A stretch of DNA of 36,389 bases from CBDUXT01 sp965371245 (GTDB taxonomy: Bacteria; Planctomycetota; Phycisphaerae; UBA1845): contig CBDUXT010000061.1 of the NCBI GenBank assembly GCA_965371245.1, forward strand, positions 1 through 36,389, written 5' to 3'. This document shows, in pieces, positions 13,448-20,683 of the stretch; the first letter of the stretch is position 1; each line of letters starts with the position of its first letter. The translations under genes were made by a program, and so were the position numbers. The notes beneath the pieces are model-generated. The model searched no databases. It saw only the letters and a list, made by a program, of their open reading frames with translations, and was not told the DNA's origin.

Positions 13448-14221
13448 TTAGAAGTCCAGCCCAGCACCGATTCCGCCCGCGCCTCGTTCACCCCAGACCA
13501 ACGTCTCGATGGTGTACCTCTTAAGTGGAAACCATCGCCGGCCGACGAACATTCGAAACCTATTCGGATCTAACGAAACCGATATGGGTTCTTGGTAGTC
13601 GTCACCAGTACGGAAGAACGAAATTCCATCTGTGACCAAGGCGTAATGAGCGCCAACGGTCCACCGCTGCGGGCGTCTGGGCGGCGCTGGGGGAGCCGCT
13701 GAGATCGCACGGGTGTTCTCCAATGTGAACCGTTCGTCTACCAGCAGGCCCCACTCCTGGCCACCTGGCGGGGCGATTTCGCAACGAATGGTTCCCTTCC
13801 ATCCATAGTTGAGGTCGCCGTCAGAGTTGAACCCCTCGAACAACGCGGCCTCGAGACTGGCCCGGCCCATCGGTGGCGCTTCCTGCTCGCACGCCTCCCT
13901 TATAATTCTTGTAATTATCTCAGGTTCTGGAGGCTCCACAGGTCCAGTGTCCACGCTCAGGAATTGCGAAACCTGAGCCTTGAGGCCGGTGATCTTGTCG
14001 CGCAGTTCGCCGGCCACCATCTCGAGACCGGTGATCGTCTCTGACTGTGCCGCGATGGTGTTAATGTTGTCAACCGATTCGACCTCGACTACCTCGCTTG
14101 GCAGGTGGATTGGTTCTGGCGGTGGTCCTGGGAATAACAGGCGCCCCACGATCCCGCCGAGGATCGGGCCAGCAACCCCACCGATGAGCAACAACAGCGC
14201 GACCCATTTCCAGGTTTTCAT
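13448..14221 (-). CDS. Membrane-anchored coiled-coil protein, spanin-like candidate
   Basis: The 257-residue reading starts at ATG 14221 (MKTWKWVALLLLIGGVAGPILGGIVGRLLF), after an AGGGG ribosome site. One N-terminal membrane span is followed by a Pro-rich stretch, a helical segment (about 52-90), and a beta-rich C-terminal domain that ends VWGERGAGGIGAGLDF. It is the last gene of the lysis and envelope block. One possibility is a spanin that links inner and outer membranes. Another is an envelope protein of unknown role. Confidence 0.55.
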   Translation of the reverse strand: MKTWKWVALLLLIGGVAGPILGGIVGRLLFPGPPPEPIHLPSEVVEVESVDNINTIAAQSETITGLEMVAGELRDKITGLKAQVSQFLSVDTGPVEPPEPEIITRIIREACEQEAPPMGRASLEAALFEGFNSDGDLNYGWKGTIRCEIAPPGGQEWGLLVDERFTLENTRAISAAPPAPPRRPQRWTVGAHYALVTDGISFFRTGDDYQEPISVSLDPNRFRMFVGRRWFPLKRYTIETLVWGERGAGGIGAGLDF

Positions 14222-14223
14222 CT

Positions 14224-14397
14224 TCAATCCCCTTTCTTCCCCCCAAACTGGACGAACGGCACCGTAGCCTTTCGCCAACCCCACATCACGATCCACAGTC
14301 CGATCAGAATGAACAGGTGCCACGTGCGGAAGCCTAGCGCGATCGCCTGCGCACCGAGTTCGCGGACGAGTTCGACGCCTGGTGTGGCTACTACCAT
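14224..14397 (-). CDS. Small membrane protein, holin-like
   Basis: This 57-residue protein starts at ATG 14397 (MVVATPGVELVRELGAQAIAL), eight bases after GGGAGG and within the end of the lipoprotein gene. It has an amphipathic N-terminal helix, then one span (FRTWHLFILIGLWIVMWGW), then a basic tail. Its size and place fit a holin or antiholin, but no family is recognised. Confidence 0.55.
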   Translation of the reverse strand: MVVATPGVELVRELGAQAIALGFRTWHLFILIGLWIVMWGWRKATVPFVQFGGKKGD

Positions 14398-14852
14398 GCG
14401 TCCGCCCTCCCGCTGGGGCTGCAATCTACGTTGCTCGTGTGCCCAATGGTGCCTTGACAAGGCAATCGCAGCCTGTGCGCGATGGCGTGGCGTAGCTCGT
14501 GGTGTATCGTCGTCTCATTGTCACAGGCTAATGCAATCCAGCGATGGTCGTTGTAGTAGATTCCGCTGACGCCTAGCCCCGCCGTCATCCACACTGGCAT
14601 GTCGGACACGGCAATCTCAGACGCGGGGTACGTATCGCTCCAGGTGCCGCGCATCTCTATCACGCCACGATTGGCGCGATCCTCGATGATGCTGAGATCG
14701 ACACTACCGCAACTTCCTTGGGACACGCGCAGACTGCCGCCGATGATCTCAACGGTGACGTACTCGCCCGTTGGCGCGTTCGGACCGTCGAATATGCCGA
14801 GGTCACACGCGCAGAGCAGCAGCGCGATGATGCACACCGAGGCCCTTTTCAT
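14391..14852 (-). CDS. Secreted lipoprotein with HExxH metallopeptidase motif
   Basis: This 153-residue protein starts at ATG 14852. The N-terminus MKRASVCIIALLLCACDLG is a signal with a lipobox (L13-C14-A15-C16), so the mature protein would begin at a lipid-linked C16. The C-terminal part contains TTIHHELRHAIAHRL, with the zincin motif H118-E119-x-x-H122, plus H126 and H138 as possible third ligands. I see no cell-wall-binding domain. Possible roles are cleavage of an envelope protein at lysis or superinfection exclusion. The protein is not one I know from phage lysis cassettes. Confidence 0.65.
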   Translation of the reverse strand: MKRASVCIIALLLCACDLGIFDGPNAPTGEYVTVEIIGGSLRVSQGSCGSVDLSIIEDRANRGVIEMRGTWSDTYPASEIAVSDMPVWMTAGLGVSGIYYNDHRWIALACDNETTIHHELRHAIAHRLRLPCQGTIGHTSNVDCSPSGRADAW

Positions 14853-15046
14853 TTGCCGTTCTTCGCCGCGACGATCTTGGCAATGTCACCCGTGCCGAAT
14901 GCGCGGCCGACGAGCATCATGGACACCACCGACCCTATTGCCAGATAGTCCGAAAACGTCGTGCCATCGATGCCCGACATGTGCCAGAACAGTGCGATGG
15001 TCGCAAGTATTACTACGGTAATCCTGAACTCTATAATCCAGGTCAC
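14849..15046 (-). CDS. Two-span membrane protein, holin candidate
   Basis: This 65-residue protein starts at GTG 15046 in a GTGA overlap. It has spans at about 4-22 (IIEFRITVVILATIALFWH) and 33-50 (YLAIGSVVSMMLVGRAF), then a charged C-terminal tail (GDIAKIVAAKNGK). This topology matches class II holins, which make the inner-membrane lesions that release the endolysin. Confidence 0.6.
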   Translation of the reverse strand: MTWIIEFRITVVILATIALFWHMSGIDGTTFSDYLAIGSVVSMMLVGRAFGTGDIAKIVAAKNGK

Positions 15047-15192
15047 TCCGCTTGCTCCACGGTTGTTTCAGCCTCGGGCTCAGGCACCATCGATGGACCG
15101 CAGTAGTGGCTGATGACTAGGATCAACAGCACTACACCAATGCCGATGCCGACCTTTTTTGGATTAGTTTTGATCCAATCAGTTATTTTCAT
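15043..15192 (-). CDS. 49-residue single-span membrane protein
   Basis: This protein starts at ATG 15192, six bases after AAGGAG. It reads MKITDWIKTNPKKVGIGIGVVLLILVISHYCG, then an acidic tail (PEPEAETTVEQAE). The layout, with a short basic N-terminus, one span and an acidic tail, is that of small inner-membrane lysis accessory proteins. The function is not known. Confidence 0.65.
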   Translation of the reverse strand: MKITDWIKTNPKKVGIGIGVVLLILVISHYCGPSMVPEPEAETTVEQAE

Positions 15193-15202
15193 AGCTTACT
15201 CC

Positions 15203-15514
15203 TTAACACGATGCCCGGTAGCAATGGTTACAAAATTTGTCGCACCACCATACCCAACCGAGCGGGTTTGGACACGACAGATACCCCGGTATGCATCCGT
15301 CGTAATTCAATTCAAGTTCGATGCCCATCTGTTCCAGTTCGGCGCCCCACTGACGTTCTAGTTCGAACATCTCCATATCTAGTTGATCTCTCAACACCTC
15401 GACCGATGGCTCATTCAAGACGCGCTCGTTTCTGTCCGACTCGGTGGCCGGTGCGACCGTGACCAGAAATAGAACCACACCGACAACACCGACGATCCGT
15501 AATAGTTCGCCCAT
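15203..15514 (-). CDS. Exported Cys-rich protein of the lysis cassette
   Basis: The 103-residue reading starts at ATG 15514 (MGELLRIVGVVGVVLFLVTVAPATES), five bases after AAGGGG. An upstream GTG at 15547 is possible but lacks a good ribosome site. The signal is followed by an acidic helix (EVLRDQLDMEMFELERQWGAELEQMG) and a C-terminal part with five cysteines (DGCIPGYLSCPNPLGWVWWCDKFCNHCYRASC has six). Disulphides in the periplasm are likely. It may be a spanin component, though this is inference. Confidence 0.6.
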   Translation of the reverse strand: MGELLRIVGVVGVVLFLVTVAPATESDRNERVLNEPSVEVLRDQLDMEMFELERQWGAELEQMGIELELNYDGCIPGYLSCPNPLGWVWWCDKFCNHCYRASC

Positions 15515-15556
15515 AATTAACCCCTTGAGAATTGTGTTATCAGACACATAGCCTCG

Positions 15557-15787
15557 TTAATCTGACCCTGTTCTTTTCGTGTTGATCGCCCTCACGTCTT
15601 TGCGCAATTCAGCGAATCCCGCAGTGATTACCGCTTCCATCCTATCAATACGGCTGTGCGCGTCCTCGGTCGCGCGCCGCTGCGTCCCCAGCGCGATACC
15701 GAGATACACCAGCGCTGGACCTATCAAGCCGAGCAGCGCGAGGTTTAGGGCGATCATAGCCATTGGATTGATGCTGTCGAAGTCCAC
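15557..15787 (-). CDS. Holin-like membrane protein next to the endolysin
   Basis: This 76-residue protein starts at GTG 15787, after AGGGGG. The hydrophobic segment MAMIALNLALLGLIGPALVYLGIALG (about 9-34) is one span, followed by a charged helical tail (ATEDAHSRIDRMEAVITAGFAELRKDVRAINTKR). The order endolysin then this gene, with a 14-base gap, suggests a holin or signal-anchor partner. Confidence 0.6.
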   Translation of the reverse strand: MDFDSINPMAMIALNLALLGLIGPALVYLGIALGTQRRATEDAHSRIDRMEAVITAGFAELRKDVRAINTKRTGSD

Positions 15788-15801
15788 GGTCTAGTCCCCC
15801 T

Positions 15802-16302
15802 TTATGTCAACCATTGAACCGGGTCCGTGGGATTCCCGTTTATTCGAATTTCAAAGTGATGGTGCGTTTTCACATCACGGTCTTTGTTACCTGAGCGTCC
15901 CGCCAGGCCAGCAATCTGACCAGCGCGCACCTTCTCGCCTGTCTTCACAAACAGGACGCCCATGTGCGCGTGCCGAGTCTCTTGTTTCTTGCCGTCGCCA
16001 GTGACGTTGTGCTTTACATAACAGCGTAAACCATACCCCTTTCGGCCATCCTGAACGACACGGCCCCTTGGTACTTCTTCGCCGCAACGTCCGACCACGC
16101 CATCGAGAGCAAAAAAGATCGGATCGCCAGGCTTGCATAACCAATCGACCCCTTTGTGCATCTTCGTGCCGCCGTTGCGCGTCATGCCGAACGAGCCGAC
16201 GCGGCCGGTCGAACCACCGGACCGAACCACAGGTTCATCCCAGTCCGGTTCAAACCCGTCGGGTCCACCCACGTCGAATCCTGTCATCGGATGGACTTTC
16301 AT
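15802..16302 (-). CDS. M23-type endolysin (LytM-like metallopeptidase)
   Basis: This 166-residue protein is the likely endolysin and cleaves peptidoglycan cross-bridges. The M23 motif is complete: H49-x-x-x-D53 in MHKGVDW, H111/H113 in RHAHMGVLF, and H147-x-H149 in THHHFEIR. KTGEKVRAGQIAGLAGRSGN is the typical loop before the last motif. No signal peptide or wall-binding domain is visible, so it would need a holin. Its start lies in an ATGA overlap with the small gene before it. Confidence 0.9.
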   Translation of the reverse strand: MKVHPMTGFDVGGPDGFEPDWDEPVVRSGGSTGRVGSFGMTRNGGTKMHKGVDWLCKPGDPIFFALDGVVGRCGEEVPRGRVVQDGRKGYGLRCYVKHNVTGDGKKQETRHAHMGVLFVKTGEKVRAGQIAGLAGRSGNKDRDVKTHHHFEIRINGNPTDPVQWLT

Positions 16303-16475
16303 TCAACTTTCTCGCAAGTGTTCACTGTCCAATGAATCTCACCGCCGTCACTTTCGCTTTGTGCATTCGCGTGCGTTCTCGAGCTACGTTTTAGGCGGTC
16401 AAGTGTTTCAGTTAACACCCGCGCATACTTGACTTCTGCACACTTTCGCCACTCGGATTCGTCGCGTATCACCAT
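16299..16475 (-). CDS. 58-residue hypothetical protein before the endolysin
   Basis: This protein starts at ATG 16475 and ends in an ATGA overlap with the endolysin start. It is charged and helical (MVIRDESEWRKCAEVKYARVL, then ETLDRLKRS) with a C-terminal TVNTCEKVE. It is divergent from the plus-strand gene, with 47 bases between the two starts. Confidence 0.6.
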   Translation of the reverse strand: MVIRDESEWRKCAEVKYARVLTETLDRLKRSSRTHANAQSESDGGEIHWTVNTCEKVE

Positions 16476-16522
16476 TTCACGCGACCTCGCTCTGTAGAAT
16501 GTGCAACGAAGGGAGGCATCGG

Positions 16523-16765
16523 ATGAAACTAACCCATCGATTTGTAGACCAACTACATGAGAAGCGAGACAAGAAGGGGCGACGCCTGCGCTGTACCGGG
16601 CTACACCCGTTCCACATGAGAGTGGACCCGAACCAGATCAAAGCAGAACCAGACTGTGAATGCGGCAGAGCTGTGCGGCACACCCACTGCCCCCACTGTG
16701 GCCACGTTGACTCTGTAGGTGATTGGGACGCTAAGCCGATCATGCAGTTCCACATCGAGTTTTGA
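16523..16765 (+). CDS. Zinc-ribbon protein, the only plus-strand gene
   Basis: This 80-residue protein starts at ATG 16523, six bases after GGGAGG. An in-frame ATG at 16499 has no such site. It reads MKLTHRFVDQLHEKRDKKGRRLRC, then DCECGRAVRHTHCPHCGHVDSVGDWD. The CEC and CPHC pairs, with histidines, give a likely zinc ribbon. A TAGAAT -10-like box lies at 16495-16500, with no clear -35. The opposite-strand reading across 16477-17061 is lower quality. It may be a regulator or morphon-type gene, but the function is unknown. Confidence 0.65.
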   Translation: MKLTHRFVDQLHEKRDKKGRRLRCTGLHPFHMRVDPNQIKAEPDCECGRAVRHTHCPHCGHVDSVGDWDAKPIMQFHIEF

Positions 16766-16799
16766 TTCAATATCATACTCCACCGCCGTGCTTCATTAC

Positions 16800-17093
16800 T
16801 CATGGTAAGCACGCCCACACACTGGGCACGGGAGCGAACGTCGCGCCGGTAGCGTCGAGTCCCGCCGCGTTGTACGCGACAGCCTGAAAGTACATCACCA
16901 TGCCGGGGTTGGCTTCGACGGCCCACAGCGCGTCCATCTCGGCGGTGGGAAATTCCAGCGCTGGCCCGACGTCGGCGCACAGCGCGAGGTTCCACGAGGT
17001 GGGGTCGTAGCTCCAGCAGAACTTGTACCCGGTAGCGTCGGCCGATGCGTTCCACGTCCACAGGTTCGCGGCGAATAGCAGGGCGAGGATCAT
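16800..17093 (-). CDS. Exported fibronectin III-like small protein
   Basis: The 97-residue reading starts at ATG 17093 in an ATGA overlap. The short hydrophobic start (MILALLFAANLWTWNASADATG) may be a signal. The rest follows an FnIII pattern: ATGYKFCWSYD, then LALCADVGPALEF, then YFQAVAYNAAGLDATGA. FnIII-type domains are frequent on phage tails and bind carbohydrates or surfaces. It ends the tail-to-lysis block on this strand. The gap to the plus-strand gene is 34 bases and has no evident terminator. Confidence 0.55.
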   Translation of the reverse strand: MILALLFAANLWTWNASADATGYKFCWSYDPTSWNLALCADVGPALEFPTAEMDALWAVEANPGMVMYFQAVAYNAAGLDATGATFAPVPSVWACLP

Positions 17094-17371
17094 GGTGTAG
17101 CGCCGTCCGTCATCTCGGGATCGGTGAACCCCGCTTCGTGCGCAGCTTCGGCCGCGTGTATCTCGTCGCGCCGCTCGATGCCCTTGATGCGGCTCTTGAT
17201 CCATTCCCGTATTTCGTTGTCCACTTCCCACTTGAGTTCAGCATTCGTGCGCGGGCGGTTCGCCATGAGCGTTTCATCCCACACTTCGCGGTCCACGTTG
17301 AAGTGTTCAATCAGCGCGTTGTAGATGCGCAGCGCCTTCGCGTTCGGGTAGTCGATAATTATCTGGCCCAT
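17090..17371 (-). CDS. Hypothetical charged protein
   Basis: The 93-residue reading starts at ATG 17371 (MGQIIIDYPNAKALRIYNALIEHFNVD), eight bases after GAGGAG. It is acidic and helical with WIKSRIKGIERRDEIHAAEAAHEAGF near the end. The pattern (I.IDYPNA.A.RI..AL) is shared with other phage proteins I have seen in the tail-lysis region, but I cannot name a function. Confidence 0.65.
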   Translation of the reverse strand: MGQIIIDYPNAKALRIYNALIEHFNVDREVWDETLMANRPRTNAELKWEVDNEIREWIKSRIKGIERRDEIHAAEAAHEAGFTDPEMTDGATP

Positions 17372-17454
17372 GATTGCCACTCCTCACGCAGCGCCATGCC
17401 GCCGAACAACAGGAACGTCGCGACAAGCGCGAGTTTGATTAGCGCGAAGTCCAT
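17359..17454 (-). CDS. 31-residue membrane peptide
   Basis: Its start (ATG 17454) overlaps the previous stop as TAATG, and its end overlaps the next gene by 13 bases. It reads MDFALIKLALVATFLLFGGMALREEWQSWAR, a single span and a short tail. The ribosome site of the next gene lies inside its 3' end, so it may couple translation. Confidence 0.62.
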   Translation of the reverse strand: MDFALIKLALVATFLLFGGMALREEWQSWAR

Positions 17455-18077
17455 TACACTGCCGTTTCGTAGCCCAGGGTGATCGACACATCGACCGTGC
17501 CTGCGCTTCGTTCTATCAGCATTACCAGGTCGGACGCACCCGATGGGTAGGTAATCGTCGCAGGGTCGTCGGGACCACCCAGGTTCACATCCGTTTGGAA
17601 TAGCGTGCTGTTGGCTGTGATCGGACCGAAGTGGTGGCTTGTTTCACAATCCAATCCGTGCGATCCGAAGTCAATGGTTTCCACTAACAAGTCTGACTTC
17701 CTTACCATGTCAATGTCGAGTATCTGATTGAAGTCGCCGTTGGTCGCATCGACATTCGTCAGGAATCCGATCTTGATCTCTCCCGCGAATGTCGCATCGG
17801 GGTCTACCTCGATAATCAGGTACTCAAGATTGATGTGGCCCGTGTTCGTATGCTTCCAGTTGGTCGTGTCGCTGATATCGATCAGCATGTACGCCGTCTG
17901 CGTTGCGACGGCCTGAACGTCGAGATGAACGGTGTGGGTTTCCGTAAACCCACTCGCCACGAACTGCGATGTGCGGCCGTCTTTTGTGATCGTGTCGCCA
18001 CCCGGCTTGTAAGTTGCCCACGACAGGCCGAACACCGCGAACACGATGACCAGGAAGATTGCGATACGTTTGTACAT
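17454..18077 (-). CDS. Exported beta-rich protein, putative surface or tail protein
   Basis: This is a 207-residue protein. The N-terminus MYKRIAIFLVIVFAVFGLSWATY looks like a signal peptide or anchor. The rest is beta-rich: HTVHLDVQAVATQTAYMLIDISDTTNW and INLEYLIIEVDPDATFAGEIKIGFL, ending in DLVMLIERSAGTVDVSITLGYE. It resembles the carrier domains of phage fibres. A signal peptide on a virion protein would be unusual. It overlaps its neighbours by TAATG at both ends. Confidence 0.6.
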   Translation of the reverse strand: MYKRIAIFLVIVFAVFGLSWATYKPGGDTITKDGRTSQFVASGFTETHTVHLDVQAVATQTAYMLIDISDTTNWKHTNTGHINLEYLIIEVDPDATFAGEIKIGFLTNVDATNGDFNQILDIDMVRKSDLLVETIDFGSHGLDCETSHHFGPITANSTLFQTDVNLGGPDDPATITYPSGASDLVMLIERSAGTVDVSITLGYETAV

Positions 18078-18946
18078 TAGAAAATACTCCAGTTCGTTGC
18101 ACAGACAATCGACAGAGCCTCGTACTGTGCCGTGAGTGTGGCCGTCAGGGCGTCGTCAATGGTTTCGGAGGAATTGCCGTCGAGAACTACATCGGCCGTG
18201 GTGCCTAGCTTCTTGACGTGGTAGATGCGCCCCGCATGGCTAGCGCACGCTGGTAGCGTGATCGTCACGGTAGAGCCTGCCGTGTCGTCGTCTACTAGCA
18301 CGATGTAATCGGTAGCGTCTAGCGTTAGACTTGTCCCGGTGAGCGTCTGTTGGCCCACGGAGAGGCCCGCACCAAACGCAAACGCATCGTCGGTCTTGAG
18401 TTCGTCGGCGGCCTCGCGGTGTAGCTCGGTGTCACACACGCCGCCGGTTCCAGCCCAGCACACACTAGTGTCGCCGTTGATCTCGAACCGGATATTCCCG
18501 CCATCGCTGGGAACGTAGAAATACGGATCGGTGGCGACCACGCTAACGTTTTGGATATTCCCATCGAACGTGCCAGCATCGGCAATGAACGGCCCCGTGG
18601 CCTCGAACCCATTGTCGAATATTGGGAGCACCGCAGGATTCGTTGGCAAGTTCAGGTGCATCCACCTGAACGACCCCGAGACGAAGTTGACCGCCGTACT
18701 CATCGTCTGGCCCGTGTAGAACTCGGCGGTGTTGGTGGAGAAGTTGACCGTGATGTGGTGCCCAGGGTTGCCGCCGTCCGCGTCCCACGAGCCTGTCTTT
18801 ATCGAAGTCGCATCGATGACGCGCACTTCCTTGCCCTTGAGTATCCCGTATGTCTGAGCGTACAGCGGCTCGTAGAAGAACGGCGCGGCGAGAACTACGA
18901 GTACGAGCGCGAGCGCGCCGATGATTAGTTTGCCCGTTCTACTCAT
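18077..18946 (-). CDS. Exported fibre-like protein
   Basis: This 289-residue protein starts at ATG 18946 in an ATGA overlap. The N-terminus MSRTGKLIIGALALVLVVLAAPFFYEPLYAQ is a clear signal or anchor. The body contains AGTFDGNIQNVSVV and FAFGAGLSVGQQTLTGTSLTL, followed by a C-terminal domain (YIVLVDDDTAGSTVTITLPACASHAGRIYHVKKLGTTADVVLDG), a repeat-like beta pattern I know from the C-terminal ends of phage tail fibres. Export of such a protein suggests either an envelope-bound role or fusion of a fibre domain to a signal. Confidence 0.65.
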   Translation of the reverse strand: MSRTGKLIIGALALVLVVLAAPFFYEPLYAQTYGILKGKEVRVIDATSIKTGSWDADGGNPGHHITVNFSTNTAEFYTGQTMSTAVNFVSGSFRWMHLNLPTNPAVLPIFDNGFEATGPFIADAGTFDGNIQNVSVVATDPYFYVPSDGGNIRFEINGDTSVCWAGTGGVCDTELHREAADELKTDDAFAFGAGLSVGQQTLTGTSLTLDATDYIVLVDDDTAGSTVTITLPACASHAGRIYHVKKLGTTADVVLDGNSSETIDDALTATLTAQYEALSIVCATNWSIF

Positions 18947-19257
18947 TGTTTACTCGCCTTCTTTTTCGTTCGCTTGTTTTCCCACCGCTCTGGGAACGTG
19001 TCCGGCCCAACGTCCTTGTACTCGATCCCGATTAGATGCGGGCGCTTGCAGATGTGGTCGCGCTGACACCTGAACGTCGTCACAACACTGTCGATCAACT
19101 GGCGCTCGGTTTCGTACTGCCGCACCACGCCGACCATGCGCCTGACTTCGGCAACCTCTGATTGCCACAGGGCGAACAACCAGATACACGCAACCACCAC
19201 GCCAACACCGACATATATCACCCAGTCGTCCTTGATCCTGATGTTGATGTCGCTCAA
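18943..19257 (-). CDS. Single-span membrane protein
   Basis: This 104-residue protein starts at TTG 19257, four bases after GGAGGG. The N-terminal span is WVIYVGVGVVVACIWLFALW (about 12-31). The C-terminal tail is basic (KRTKKKASKQ) with a cysteine pair (CQRDHICKRP). It is coupled to the next gene by ATGA. The function is unknown. Confidence 0.6.
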   Translation of the reverse strand: MSDINIRIKDDWVIYVGVGVVVACIWLFALWQSEVAEVRRMVGVVRQYETERQLIDSVVTTFRCQRDHICKRPHLIGIEYKDVGPDTFPERWENKRTKKKASKQ

Positions 19258-19650
19258 CTATCCCTCCGCGAACTCGACCCATGCGGTGCCGTTGTGGAAC
19301 TTAACCTTATAGGCACCCGTGCCCCCGGTTGTGTCGATCCAAAAGCCACCAACCTCGGCGGGTGCCGATGTGCCGATGTGCACGTGTGAGGCGTCTGCGG
19401 CGTTGGCGATGTTGTCGTGATCGACGTTGGCCTCCACTACATCGATGTCGATGTCCGCACCGTTCAGCGTCGTGGTAACTTTGCTCGACGCTGGCGCTAC
19501 GTTGCGGAACTGCAACTGTACGCTGGACTTCCCATCGAATACCCCGACGCCATCGATGCCGACGTTGGCCCCTGTATTGACCTCGCCGACGCCGCCTACG
19601 TCGGCAATCGCTTTGTCGTCCAACCGCTCTTGCCTGAACGTCTTGGGCAT
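19258..19650 (-). CDS. Tail fibre-like protein, short
   Basis: This is a 130-residue protein. The C-terminal part contains NAADASHVHIGTSAPAEVGGFWIDTTGGTGAYKVKFHNGTAWVEFAEG. This mix of an ASHVH motif and a WIDTT...KFHNGTAWV end is characteristic of phage tail-fibre or tail-tip proteins. The first half is Val/Gly-rich. It starts in a TGATG overlap. Confidence 0.7.
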   Translation of the reverse strand: MPKTFRQERLDDKAIADVGGVGEVNTGANVGIDGVGVFDGKSSVQLQFRNVAPASSKVTTTLNGADIDIDVVEANVDHDNIANAADASHVHIGTSAPAEVGGFWIDTTGGTGAYKVKFHNGTAWVEFAEG

Positions 19651-20186
19651 CAGACCACCAGCCGTACGTAGATTTCAGAGTCTCCCAGCATCACGTCGGT
19701 GTGCGCCGACTTGCGTGTGAACAGCGTCTCGGTGCCGGGGTCGCTCGCCCATTGCCCCTGTATCTTGATCTCGGTACGTCCCGTGGGAATGCTCGCGGCA
19801 GGAAACACCAGTTCGATCCGCGCCGACACGTAGGTAGCGGAGGTCACTACAATGGACGTGCCTAGAATCGACTCAGCCGCATTGGCTAGCCGTAGGTTGC
19901 AGTCGGGGAATGCCGAGACCTTGGCTTCGACGCGCAGCGACACGACAAACTCCATGTCGTCAAACAGAGCGTCAACCGCCCATGTCGGCATCTCGAACCA
20001 GATCGTCTGCATGTCTACCCACGTCGGCGTGGTTGCAGACGGTACCGTGTCCTCGGCTAGTGCCAAGTCCTGCACGCCGCCGAGTAGCGACCAGTCGTTG
20101 CCGAACAGGTCCAGCAGCGTCCACGAGTTCAGCGGCGTGCCCTCGGCTGTGCGCTCGGCATCGATCTTGGTATACATCGTGGTCAT
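19650..20186 (-). CDS. Putative tail or virion beta-sandwich protein
   Basis: The 178-residue reading starts at ATG 20186 (MTTMYTKIDAERTAEGTPLNSW) in an ATGA overlap. The longer open frame is a shadow. It is beta-rich: WFEMPTWAVDALFDDMEFVVSLRVEAKVSAF, and later RTEIKIQGQWASDPG. It belongs with the next two genes as a set of similar-sized virion-like proteins. The family is unknown. Confidence 0.62.
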   Translation of the reverse strand: MTTMYTKIDAERTAEGTPLNSWTLLDLFGNDWSLLGGVQDLALAEDTVPSATTPTWVDMQTIWFEMPTWAVDALFDDMEFVVSLRVEAKVSAFPDCNLRLANAAESILGTSIVVTSATYVSARIELVFPAASIPTGRTEIKIQGQWASDPGTETLFTRKSAHTDVMLGDSEIYVRLVV

Positions 20187-20683
20187 GGCGAGATCGGCAC
20201 CACGCGCATGTTCGCAGTGACTTGCTCGAGCGCGACGTTCCAAGTGCCGCCAGCGGTCAGGTGCTGCGCGTCTAGCGCGAACTCGACTACTTGCCCTGCC
20301 CACGATGGAGACGCGGGCACGGCCAACGTGACTTGATACGGCGCGTAACTGCCCGTGAGCGGGTCGCTGGTCGTGCCGCCCGTAGAGAACGATCCTCCGT
20401 AGAGCTTGCCCTTGAGTCGGAAGTCGGCATTGTCCGCGCCGCCCGATTGCTTGGCGACAAACGTCAGCGTGATAACTGCCGTCGCTTCGGCCCACACGGG
20501 CAGTCGGAAGAACGCACTCATCTGCGTGGCCCAGGTAACGTCTGCGCTGAATGCCGCCGCGCCCTCGGCCCATGTCCATGAGCAGGCGCCCGCGATCGCG
20601 TCGCGGTCCCACAGGTCCACGCCCAGCGTCTTGGCTCCGCTGCCCGATAGAATCGCCGTCGTGATTGTGCTAGGCCACGCCAT
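20183..20683 (-). CDS. Putative tail or virion beta-sandwich protein
   Basis: The 166-residue reading starts at ATG 20683 (MAWPSTITTAILSGSGAKTLG), after a TAATG overlap. It is rich in beta strands (VITLTFVAKQSGG, YQVTLAVPASPSWAGQVVEFAL). It may be a tail-tip or fibre-attachment protein. No family is recognised. Confidence 0.62.
   Translation of the reverse strand: MAWPSTITTAILSGSGAKTLGVDLWDRDAIAGACSWTWAEGAAAFSADVTWATQMSAFFRLPVWAEATAVITLTFVAKQSGGADNADFRLKGKLYGGSFSTGGTTSDPLTGSYAPYQVTLAVPASPSWAGQVVEFALDAQHLTAGGTWNVALEQVTANMRVVPISP

Noticed and set aside
15785..15808. TTGACA-like box before the holin-like gene as a promoter
   Set aside because: No -10-like hexamer lies at 16-18 bases; the sequence there is GTGGAC at the start codon.
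16766..16799. Bidirectional terminator between convergent genes
   Set aside because: The gap has no stable hairpin with a T-run, only a weak GCTT/AAGC pair further on.
16477..17061. Minus-strand open frame opposite the plus-strand zinc-ribbon gene
   Set aside because: It overlaps the FnIII-like gene in another frame and its composition is irregular, while the plus frame has a ribosome site and cysteine pairs.
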